Shown here: in pieces, positions 15,863 through 22,103 of the stretch
How positions within the stretch are numbered: position 1 is the first letter of the stretch
Layout: each line of letters opens with the position of its first letter
IMG/VR virus record: IMGVR_UViG_3300047319_000524
Coordinates: 1-24,673 of that record
Length of the DNA: 24,673 nucleotides
Origin: a virus
Direction: 5' to 3' (one strand)
Notes under the pieces: model-generated
The model's input: only the letters and a program-made list of their open reading frames with translations
Databases searched by the model: none
What the model was told of the DNA's origin: nothing
Made by a program: the position numbers and the translations under genes

Positions 15863-17848
15863 TCAGGCCGCCATCGGTGGCGGCGTCATGAGCTGGTCTC
15901 CCGCGGGCGCGACGCCCATCGGGAGGATCGGTTGTCCGCCCATTGGCGGCGGCGCTGGAGCTCCAGGGCCAGGGCCCGTCGGCATCGGAGGCGAGCCAGG
16001 AGGCACAGCGCCATCGACGACGGCTTGCGCGTTCTGGACCTTCGGAGTCATGAGGAAGTCGCAGTCGTCAATGAAGCGCGTCAGCAGATCGAGAACGTGC
16101 TGCGGGGCGCCGTCCATCTGGGCCTGGAGCCTGCGCTGGTGAGCGCGCTTGTGCGCCCATGCGAGGGGCAGGTAGCCGTTCGGGGCCAGGTAGTCGCCGT
16201 TGTCGTTCGCGGCGGTGTCGGCCTTGTCCGAGTCCAGCATCGCCTCGATCATCTCGTCCACGCAGATGCGGTCGACCGTCTCGAGGTCGAGCTCGCTCTG
16301 GAGATCGCCCGCGTCGAGATGGCGCATGAACGTTTGCGCGTCGATGGCGCCCATCTCGAAAAGCGTCTTGAGCTTGTCGAGCCGGCCGGCGAACGACGTG
16401 TAGAGCGCCCCCACGCTCTGGAGCTGGAGCTGGAAGCCGTCGACGTGGACGTCCGACCATTTGAGGTCCAGGAAGGCGCCCTTGAGCGGGACCTGGACAG
16501 CGTAGTCGCCATACCTCTTCGCGAGGTCTTTCGCGCACTCGATGAGCAGGCGCATGACGTTCATGCACCACGACTCGAACCGACGTCCGAAGACGATGTG
16601 CCGCTGACTCTCGATGTCGTCGAGCGTCTGAAGCGCGATGCCCGCTTCGACCCCGGCCGGCTTCTGGCTCTGCGCGCTCATCTGCGAGACGCCGGCGGCG
16701 TTCAGGGCGCGCTGCACCAGCTCCGGCGCGCGCTCCATCATGACCTCGTCCGCGAGGTTCATGTCGAAGACGGTGGGCTCATACGGCCCCGGGCGGGCAT
16801 GGCCGATGCGCAGGCCGTTCTGGATGTCCTGCTCGAACACACCCGAGCCGTCCCGAAGGATGACCATCTTGCCGGAGTGCTCCAGCGACTCGTTCGCCTT
16901 GCAGTTCGCGTCGTTGATGCTGACCTGGTAGCCCTCCAGGGTCTGCACCAAGCCCGTGCCCCAGTAGCCGGTGTTCGGCGTGTCGTAGGTCAGGCTGGCG
17001 AATGGGAAGAATCCCTTGTGCCACTCCTCGTCAACGAGCAGCGCGCCGTTGTTCGTCACGATGACGTGGCGACCCTCGCATTTGTGCGCCGGGTCCATGT
17101 CGTCATGCCCAATGCACCGGAAGAACGTCTCGAGCAGCTCCACCCGGTCGACGGTGCTGCAGCGCTCCTCGTCGCGGTTGTGGCGCGCCAGCGAGCTGAA
17201 GTGCCCAGCGTTCTTGATCTTGTCCCGTAGATCCGGCCTGCCCTTGCCGTACATCCGCATCGCACGACCGCGATCCATCGTCCGAAGGCGATGGATGGTC
17301 GCCGGCTCTCCAGACTCGGCGTCCCAGTCGTCGACGTAGAGCGTCCAGGAGTAGACGCGTTCGACGGTTGGCTTGCGGGCGCCATGCTCGACATGGACCT
17401 GAACCACGCCGGCGCGCGAGACGAGCGAATCCTTGATGATGCGCGGCGCCAGCTCCTCGTGGATCTTCTGCCGGAAGAACTCACCTTCTCCGAACTGACG
17501 GAGCTTCCGCGCGCGGCGCTGATCCTTCCAGTTGCCTCGGCTCGTGAGCACCTGCGGGATGGGCCGAATCGTCGCCACCTTCGCCGTGAGCGTGTCGACG
17601 GCCATCTTGCAGACGTTGTCTGGAAGCGTAGCGTTCTCGTATTCGAAGCCCTTGCGGGACTTCGTCGTGATGCCGCCTACGCCGGTGCCCTCGTACAGGC
17701 CCCAGTGGTACTCGTCCTTGCCGGTGCGCCATTCGTTCTCGTCGCGGACGATGGTGAAGACGCGCGCGAGCGTGGTGGCCAGCTCTTCGCCGTCCTTCTC
17801 CTGCCAATTGGCGTCGCGAAGAACGCTAGCTGTTGCCGTCGTCGCCAC
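15863..17848 (-). CDS. Portal (head-tail connector) protein (661 aa)
   Basis: The start is GTG at 17848-17846, overlapping the upstream gene by 23 nt; no ATG exists before residue about 80. The N-terminal domain carries aromatic helices (DENEWRTGKDEYHWGLYEG), then mixed alpha/beta, a long middle with GFFPFASLTYDTPNTGYWGT typical of podoviral portals, and a helical bundle to about residue 600. The last 50 residues are Pro/Gly/Met-rich and probably disordered (PPPMGGQPILPMGVAPAG). Length is close to other P22-like or podoviral portals. It forms the dodecameric ring for packaging and ejection. Context after the large terminase and before scaffold supports this. Confidence 0.8.
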   Translation of the reverse strand: MATTATASVLRDANWQEKDGEELATTLARVFTIVRDENEWRTGKDEYHWGLYEGTGVGGITTKSRKGFEYENATLPDNVCKMAVDTLTAKVATIRPIPQVLTSRGNWKDQRRARKLRQFGEGEFFRQKIHEELAPRIIKDSLVSRAGVVQVHVEHGARKPTVERVYSWTLYVDDWDAESGEPATIHRLRTMDRGRAMRMYGKGRPDLRDKIKNAGHFSSLARHNRDEERCSTVDRVELLETFFRCIGHDDMDPAHKCEGRHVIVTNNGALLVDEEWHKGFFPFASLTYDTPNTGYWGTGLVQTLEGYQVSINDANCKANESLEHSGKMVILRDGSGVFEQDIQNGLRIGHARPGPYEPTVFDMNLADEVMMERAPELVQRALNAAGVSQMSAQSQKPAGVEAGIALQTLDDIESQRHIVFGRRFESWCMNVMRLLIECAKDLAKRYGDYAVQVPLKGAFLDLKWSDVHVDGFQLQLQSVGALYTSFAGRLDKLKTLFEMGAIDAQTFMRHLDAGDLQSELDLETVDRICVDEMIEAMLDSDKADTAANDNGDYLAPNGYLPLAWAHKRAHQRRLQAQMDGAPQHVLDLLTRFIDDCDFLMTPKVQNAQAVVDGAVPPGSPPMPTGPGPGAPAPPPMGGQPILPMGVAPAGDQLMTPPPMAA

Positions 17849-18284
17849 GACGTACCAGGCCGCCCGTCGCGCTCATGCGCTTCGGCGGTCCCTTGGGTTC
17901 GTCGTGCTTGGTGTCGGCCGTCCGAGCGGCCGGTGTTGCGAGCGGCCCGAATTCGACGGAGGCCAGCGAGCCGTCGGGGTGGAACGCTGCGCGCGTCACT
18001 CCCTTCGCTCGGAGGTCGTCCAGGTCGATCTCGGCCATTCGCTGCTCGGAATGTAGCTGGACTGGCGGCGACGCGCAATCCGGCTTCGGGTATCGTGCCG
18101 CTAAGACCTCGCGGTCGACGTACTCGATCGGGGTGAGCCAGGCGGGTCGCGCGCTTGAGCAATGGCCCTCGCCGCAGAACGGCCCGGGCTGCCCCGGGTG
18201 ATTCGCGGCGGTCGCGAACATGGCGCTGGTGTTCGGACAGCGTCGACCGCCCACGAGCCCGCGACAGCGGAGCCCGTCGCTCAC
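17826..18284 (-). CDS. Cys-rich protein between terminase and portal (152 aa), unknown
   Basis: The start is GTG at 18284-18282, overlapping the TGA of the large terminase (GTGA) with GGAGG five bases upstream; an ATG 14 codons earlier lies in terminase coding DNA and is less likely. The first 40 residues carry four cysteines (C at about 7, 16, 37 and 42) with His/Gly, suggesting a zinc-binding module. The C-terminal half contains a small segment (MAEIDLDDLRAKGVTRAAFHPDGSLASVEFGP) that reads like the separate small proteins often placed before portals. So the gene may be a fusion of a zinc-like module to that domain. The protein may belong to the packaging complex; this is inference. Confidence 0.68.
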   Translation of the reverse strand: MSDGLRCRGLVGGRRCPNTSAMFATAANHPGQPGPFCGEGHCSSARPAWLTPIEYVDREVLAARYPKPDCASPPVQLHSEQRMAEIDLDDLRAKGVTRAAFHPDGSLASVEFGPLATPAARTADTKHDEPKGPPKRMSATGGLVRRGDDGNS

Positions 18285-19906
18285 GATCGCCTCCAGTGCT
18301 TCGCCTGCGTCGCTCCGCGCTTCCAATACGGCCGCTCCGCCTCCTCGCGGAACGCCTTGGCCCGGTCGGCCTTCAACACCGCCTCGTGCTCAGGCGTGCC
18401 TGGCTTCGGCGCGGGTGCCTTTACCTCATCGCCGTAGAGTTGCCAGAGCGCCAGGACGAGGGCCGCGACGAGGTCGCCGTGGCCTCCTTTCGCCCACCGC
18501 GGATGCATGATGCTCATCCCGCCGCCGGCGGTCGGCCTGCCCTGCACTTCGCGCATCTGCTGTAGCAGCCGTTCACGAAATTCCATGCCGCCGTGGATGC
18601 GCACGCGCCCTTCCCGGAACAGCATGCGCGCGCGTATGTAGGTGTCCGCGGGGGTCGCCGGCGCCGGCACGTAGGCGAGGCCGTGCGTCTCTAGGTGCTC
18701 CACGATGGCCTCCCGGTAATGGGAGTCTGCCATCAGGAAGCGGCATCGGCCTGCGAGCTTCGCCGCGAACGCCTTGACCGTGGCGCTCGGCTTGAGCGGG
18801 GCGTCCTCGGATGGCCGTTCCTCTGCGCCGTCGAAGACGTGGAGCAGGTCCCGCGACCCAACCGAACCATCGGGCTTGGTCACCTGCTCGACCCGGCGCG
18901 CCACGAGCATGAGTGCCGACGAGTCGGACCTGAAGCCGAAGTCTCCGCCGGCGGCGACAGCGTCATGCGTCTGGAGCGAGAACGGCTCGTCCAGCAGCGC
19001 AGCGTCGATGCTCGCGCCCTCGAAGAACACCGTGGTGCCGCTCGTCATAAACTTCGCGTCGAACTCGCGCGCCGCGTTGTCCGGATCGCGGAGCCGCTCG
19101 CGCTCGACGATGGCGCGGGTCATCTCCGAGTCATGCATCACCAGCGTCGGCGCGTGCGCCACGAGCGCATCCACCGGCTTGCCGAAGTTCCGCTTGTGGA
19201 GGTCGTAGAGCAGACCCGCCTGGGCCCACGGGGTCGATGCGACGATTGTCTGCCCGCCAGGGAGCACGCGTGCCGAGCCCGCGCGGAAAATCTCCTCGTC
19301 GTTCACCTTGAAGCTTGAATCGCGGAAGAACGCGCACTCGTCGAGCGCGAAGTCCGTCAGAGCCCGACCGCGCGCGCCGTAGCCGCCGGCAGTCGCAACG
19401 CCGGTCTCGAATCGCACGACCTTGCCATCGTGTCGGCGCATCCCGAAGCCGTCCGCGCTGTCCTCGATGACCATCGCGTCGAGCTCGGGCTTGCTCCGCA
19501 CGGCGCCGCGGGCGTAATTCGCCACCTCGCGCCGCAGCTTGTCGTTCGGCGCCACGATCAAGGCGACGGCTCGTTGGCCTGGAGCCAGCGAAGACAGGTC
19601 GCGCATGAGCATTCCATGCACCAGTCGTAGAGCCACAGCGACATAGCTTTTGCCGCCGCGGGCTCCGCAGACAGCCGCGACGACGGAACGCGCGCCCACC
19701 GGCACACCACCGGTGAAGCCAAAAAGCCGCTCACCAAGTCCGCCGCCGGGCTCACGTCGATCATAGGCCACGGCCGCGAACTCAGCCTGCCCGTCGGTGA
19801 GCGCAACCCCGAGCCATTCGCAGAAGCCGAGGAAGGTCGCCGGGACATCTGCATCAGTGTGCAGCCGTTGAGGCCGGCGCTTGAGCAGCGCCTTCTCCAA
19901 TGACAT
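18281..19906 (-). CDS. terL: Terminase large subunit (ATPase-nuclease, 541 aa)
   Basis: The ATG at 19906 has GGGAGG seven bases upstream; it overlaps the small subunit by 53 nt. The Walker A-like loop is CGARGGKS (80-87). The Walker B segment is TDFALDE (about 184-190) with D and E as metal and catalytic residues. A coupling phrase IVASTPW follows (about 221-227). The C-terminal nuclease domain carries D322 (AGGDFG), D394 (MADSH) and D478 (GHGDLV), the usual three-acid RNase H-like set. The subunit pumps DNA into the capsid through the portal and cuts concatemers. It is complete. Confidence 0.9.
   Translation of the reverse strand: MSLEKALLKRRPQRLHTDADVPATFLGFCEWLGVALTDGQAEFAAVAYDRREPGGGLGERLFGFTGGVPVGARSVVAAVCGARGGKSYVAVALRLVHGMLMRDLSSLAPGQRAVALIVAPNDKLRREVANYARGAVRSKPELDAMVIEDSADGFGMRRHDGKVVRFETGVATAGGYGARGRALTDFALDECAFFRDSSFKVNDEEIFRAGSARVLPGGQTIVASTPWAQAGLLYDLHKRNFGKPVDALVAHAPTLVMHDSEMTRAIVERERLRDPDNAAREFDAKFMTSGTTVFFEGASIDAALLDEPFSLQTHDAVAAGGDFGFRSDSSALMLVARRVEQVTKPDGSVGSRDLLHVFDGAEERPSEDAPLKPSATVKAFAAKLAGRCRFLMADSHYREAIVEHLETHGLAYVPAPATPADTYIRARMLFREGRVRIHGGMEFRERLLQQMREVQGRPTAGGGMSIMHPRWAKGGHGDLVAALVLALWQLYGDEVKAPAPKPGTPEHEAVLKADRAKAFREEAERPYWKRGATQAKHWRRS
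18290..18294 (-). promoter_or_regulatory. Shine-Dalgarno site that decides the GTG start of the 152-aa gene
   Basis: Minus-strand GGAGG, five bases before the GTG at 18284. This is inside the last codons of the large terminase gene. Confidence 0.65.
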
Positions 19907-20288
19907 CGCGCAGCCTCCCATGCAGATCCGGATCTGCGGCCACCTTTGCGAGCAGCGACTCGCGCTCGTCGCTGATGGTCGCGCGCACGCGTCCGCCCCA
20001 GCGAGATGGCCAGCGCCGTTCCATGATCCACGCCTTGCTCTGCCAGCCGTCGACGCCGGCGCGCACCTGCTTGAGCAGCCGACGCTCCGCTGTCGCCTCC
20101 GCTTTTTGGAGGGCGTCGGAGAATTCCGCGAACGGCTCCTCACCACGCGCGCCCCGCTGCTCCCATCCGTGGAGCGTGTCTCGGTGGATGCCCGCCGCCT
20201 GGCAGGCCTGCGCCTTGTAGTTGCCAGCTCGGATCGACGCGAGGATCCGAGCCGCGACCTCCGGCGTCAGCAAGGTGGGGCGCGCCAT
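19854..20288 (-). CDS. terS: Terminase small subunit (144 aa)
   Basis: The start ATG at 20288 joins the stop of the upstream gene (TAATG); an in-frame GTG nine bases upstream is less likely. The N-terminal region (LTPEVAARILASIRAGNYKAQACQAAGIHRDTLHGWEQRG, within about 6-46) is a helix-turn-helix of the type that recognises packaging sites. A helical segment (EATAERRLLKQVRAG) and a WQSKAWIMERRWPSRWG-type phrase, typical of phage small terminases, follow. Its place directly before the large subunit is the standard arrangement. It recognises phage DNA and regulates the large subunit. Confidence 0.85.
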   Translation of the reverse strand: MARPTLLTPEVAARILASIRAGNYKAQACQAAGIHRDTLHGWEQRGARGEEPFAEFSDALQKAEATAERRLLKQVRAGVDGWQSKAWIMERRWPSRWGGRVRATISDERESLLAKVAADPDLHGRLRDVIGEGAAQAPASTAAH

Positions 20289-20602
20289 TAGAGCCACTTC
20301 GTAGGCGACTTGCCCTTAGACCGGTCGCGCCTGCGGACGTTTCGGATGTGCCGGAACATGGCCGCTTCGGCCTCGTTCATGGGGTGGACGACGACCGGGC
20401 TGAACTCAGTCTGACCGATCGGTTGTCTAGGCTTCCTGCAAGCTGCGCGGCAGTCACCATTCCGCTTGTGCCAGTGCGCCGGCATGACCTTCCAGCGCGA
20501 CTCGATCTCGGCCCGCATCTGGCGCCGGCCAGTGCGCGCATTCGCGAGGCGCACGAGGCGCACCGCCTCGCGAATCCTCGACTTGGTATCGTCCGGGCTC
20601 AC
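20288..20602 (-). CDS. Small basic protein (104 aa), unknown
   Basis: The start is GTG at 20602-20600, overlapping the groES stop (GTGA). The first half is a helical, strongly basic segment (SRIREAVRLVRLANARTGRRQMRAEIESRW). The C-terminal end is also basic (RHIRNVRRRDRSKGKSPTKWL). Two cysteines and two histidines in the middle (PAHWHKRNGDCRAAC) could bind a metal, but the spacing matches no family I know. Charge and the position between co-chaperonin and small terminase suggest a nucleic-acid-binding accessory protein. This is inference only. Confidence 0.62.
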   Translation of the reverse strand: MSPDDTKSRIREAVRLVRLANARTGRRQMRAEIESRWKVMPAHWHKRNGDCRAACRKPRQPIGQTEFSPVVVHPMNEAEAAMFRHIRNVRRRDRSKGKSPTKWL

Positions 20603-20916
20603 GACTCGATCACCGCGATGATCTCCACCTCGGGCAAGAGGACCGGCGAGCCCTCTTTGCTCTGCGGCGTGATGCGCTGCGCGATCGTGTTCTCGAGGTA
20701 GACGACGACATCGCCGCGCTTCACCTCGGGCTCAACGCGAGCGCCCCTGTCGGTGACCCTTCCCGGGCCTACGCGGAGCACGGTCCCGATCTGCGTCTTG
20801 TCGCGCACCGTCTTCGGGATCACGATGCCACCCTCCGTCCGCTCCTCGTGCGGGTGCGGCTGGAGCAGGACGAAGTCGCGGATCGGTCGGCAGTTCTCGG
20901 CGTTCGGCTTCTGCAT
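20599..20916 (-). CDS. groES: GroES-type co-chaperonin (Cpn10, 105 aa)
   Basis: The sequence follows the GroES family from RPIRDFVLLQPHPHEE (matching RPLxDRV-type starts) through the mobile-loop phrase GGIVIPKTVRDKTQIGTV and VGPGRVTDRGARVEPEVKRGDVVVY to VEIIAVIES. The GGIVIP segment corresponds to the loop that binds GroEL, so it is probably able to cap host GroEL. The length of 105 aa is near the bacterial 97. The ATG at 20916 has GAGG nine bases upstream; its first 185 nt overlap the upstream frame. Codons here favour G or C at position 3, showing this frame is the main coding one. Phage co-chaperonins, such as T4 gp31, help GroEL fold the coat; the location before packaging and head genes fits that. 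Confidence 0.88.
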   Translation of the reverse strand: MQKPNAENCRPIRDFVLLQPHPHEERTEGGIVIPKTVRDKTQIGTVLRVGPGRVTDRGARVEPEVKRGDVVVYLENTIAQRITPQSKEGSPVLLPEVEIIAVIES

Positions 20917-21109
20917 CTGGCGAATCCTCGCGGTAATGTGCGACGTAACCGACGCCGCAGATGGTCAATCGCTGCGGCCCCTTGCGGAGCTGCACCAGGT
21001 AGTCGTCGGCGGCGATCGTCCAGCCCTCGGAGGCGTAGAACGTGCGCGAGTGAGGCATCCCGTTCTGAGGGATCGGCAGATCGCGGACGAACTCGATCGT
21101 GACGATCAT
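20732..21109 (-). CDS. Small beta-type protein whose 3' half overlaps groES (126 aa)
   Basis: The ATG at 21109 overlaps the TGA of the GNAT gene (ATGA). Residues 1-60 look like a compact beta domain (MIVTIEFVRDLPIPQNG, then RTFYASEGWTIAADDYLVQLRKG and RLTICGVGYVAHYRE) with normal GC-biased codons. The remaining half lies in the out-of-phase frame of groES and becomes Arg/Pro/Asp-rich with relaxed third positions, so it looks passively encoded rather than selected. The gene may end natively near residue 62 if a stop was lost, or the tail may be a true overprinted extension. Function unknown. Confidence 0.6.
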   Translation of the reverse strand: MIVTIEFVRDLPIPQNGMPHSRTFYASEGWTIAADDYLVQLRKGPQRLTICGVGYVAHYREDSPDAEAERRELPTDPRLRPAPAAPARGADGGWHRDPEDGARQDADRDRAPRRPGKGHRQGRSR

Positions 21110-21654
21110 CGCGCCGCCATCCTGGTCGCGAGCCAGATCGGGTCGAGCCGCCACTCCGTCGGCCGGTCAAAGCCGAACCAATCCGGCTGCGAGCGCCAGC
21201 CGAGGCGCGGCGCGCGCATCTGCGGAAGCTCGAGCGTCAGGATCTGGAACCGCTTCCACCGGTCGCCGAGCAGGTCCATGACCAGATCGCGGCAGACGCC
21301 AGCAGCGATGGCGCTGCGCTTTACGCCGACCGCGTGGAGCACATCGGCGCCGCTCGTGACGAGCCAGGCCCATATGCTCGTCTCCGGATTCGCCGGATCG
21401 ACCATGAGCGTCACGTCGGCGTTCTTCAGGAGCCACTCCCAGACCGCCCGGGTGGCGCCCTGGAACTTGCGTCGGCGCTCCTGGCCTTCGGAGTCCGACT
21501 CACGAAAGCCGGAGGCGCCCGCGTATTTGCCGGCCGCGCTGCGACAGTAGCTGCCGGACAGGAACGACATCATCCCGTCCTCGTCCAGCGCCGCATCGTA
21601 GGGACGGAGCAGCCATGGCCGATCATCGTCCGAGAGGGCTTCGGCAGCGCTCAC
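21106..21654 (-). CDS. GNAT-like N-acyltransferase (182 aa)
   Basis: The start is GTG at 21654-21652, overlapping the KGG gene stop (GTGA), with AGGGG four bases upstream. Residues about 15-50 (LLRPYDAALDEDGMMSFLSGSYCRSAAG) resemble a phage GNAT-like family that begins LRPY..D and contains a serine/tyrosine-rich turn. A central phrase (WEWLLKNADVTLMVDPANPETSIWAWLV) and the following HAVGVKRSAIAAGVCRDLV match the strand, VK and helix of the acetyl-CoA-binding half. The exact pyrophosphate loop (R/Q-x-x-G-x-G) is degenerate here (RSAIAAG), so catalysis is unproven. The substrate is unknown. It sits between a KGG protein and a small beta protein and before packaging. Confidence 0.62.
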   Translation of the reverse strand: MSAAEALSDDDRPWLLRPYDAALDEDGMMSFLSGSYCRSAAGKYAGASGFRESDSEGQERRRKFQGATRAVWEWLLKNADVTLMVDPANPETSIWAWLVTSGADVLHAVGVKRSAIAAGVCRDLVMDLLGDRWKRFQILTLELPQMRAPRLGWRSQPDWFGFDRPTEWRLDPIWLATRMAAR

Positions 21655-21875
21655 TCGGCCCCTGCGATGTGCGGCTCGACCGGCTCGGAGGACGATGATG
21701 TTCGCTCGGCGCGTGCTCGCGCCTGCTTGATCAGGCCGCCCTTGCGACCAGCGGCCTGTGCCTCTTCGCTCGTGAAGACGTGGGCTTTGCCCGCAGCGTG
21801 CGCCGCCGCTCCGCCCTTCGCGGCAATCTCCCGCACGCGAGCAGGATCCATTCCGCCAAAACCTCGCTTGCCCAT
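21651..21875 (-). CDS. KGG-motif (stress-protein-like) small protein (74 aa)
   Basis: The N-terminal half contains RGFGGMDPARVREIAAKGGAA and then SEEAQAAGRKGG, the pattern of bacterial KGG or 'general stress' proteins. The C-terminal third is Ser/Glu-rich. The ATG at 21875 has no clear Shine-Dalgarno site and is preceded immediately by a six-base inverted repeat; a second in-frame ATG at codon 9 is an alternative start, but RGFGGMD is part of the family motif, so the first is preferred. Its role in phages is not known. It is the first gene after the AT-rich gap and so a likely beginning of the late operon. Confidence 0.7.
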   Translation of the reverse strand: MGKRGFGGMDPARVREIAAKGGAAAHAAGKAHVFTSEEAQAAGRKGGLIKQARARAERTSSSSEPVEPHIAGAE

Positions 21876-21877
21876 AC

Positions 21878-21896
21878 AGAGCAGCTAACGTGCTCT
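21878..21896. repeat. Inverted repeat immediately upstream of the KGG start
   Basis: Arms AGAGCA and TGCTCT are separated by seven bases. They lie 2-21 bases upstream of the ATG on the minus transcript, where a ribosome site would normally be. Could be an operator or an RNA hairpin. Confidence 0.6.
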
Positions 21897-21930
21897 TGCG
21901 TGCGGCGTAAAGCTCCAGCATTGCACTTTT

Positions 21931-21983
21931 GTCCCACCCATCAGTCGCGGCACTGTCCCATCGTCCCATCAATTCCATGGGAC
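21931..21983. repeat. GTCCCA repeat cluster
   Basis: Copies are GTCCCAC (21931), GTCCCAT (21955) and GTCCCAT (21963), plus an inverted ATGGGAC (21977-21983). The last two form a 7-7-7 dyad. This resembles an operator or iteron array but is short. Confidence 0.65.
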
Positions 21984-22062
21984 CAACGGGAGGCTAAAAC
22001 CCCTGTACTGCTATAGGTATAATCAAATACATATTACTAATCATATAGGACAGGATAGGACG

Positions 22063-22103
22063 TTGGGCCAAACTGCGTAATCATTAAAGAATTAGCGGCC
22101 CAA
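22063..22103. repeat. Inverted repeat across the vapE stop
   Basis: Arms TTGGGCC (22063-22069) and GGCCCAA (22097-22103) enclose 27 AT-rich bases and the TAA stop. No T-tract follows, so it is at most a weak terminator or an mRNA 3' stabilising structure. Confidence 0.5.

Larger units (their letters stand above)
21876..22091. promoter_or_regulatory. AT-rich non-coding region, candidate promoter/operator or replication origin
   Basis: The only sizeable gene gap in the window. Its right half (about 21995-22095) is strongly AT-rich, unlike the GC-rich surroundings. It contains GTCCCA-type repeats, three AGGA[C/T] pentamers (22047-22061), an inverted repeat over the vapE stop and a hairpin at the KGG start. 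No credible gene starts in it: a frame from 21978 exists but is codon-poor and ends as a shadow of the next genes. It separates the replication genes from the long late operon. I could not define a clear sigma-70 promoter on the minus strand. Confidence 0.6.

Noticed and set aside
13474-17848. A head-maturation protease or protease-scaffold fusion.
   Set aside because: No Ser-His protease motif was seen in the scaffold or its neighbours.
21106-21978. Long form of the GNAT frame starting at the ATG at 21978.
   Set aside because: Its upstream part crosses the repeat region and the KGG gene in a different frame with poor codon use. The GTGA-coupled GTG at 21654 is better supported.
22018-22023. 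TATAAT on the plus strand in the AT-rich island as a promoter -10 box.
   Set aside because: The hexamer 17 bases upstream (TAAAAC) is a poor -35, and a transcript would run antisense into vapE. It was kept only as part of the AT-rich region.
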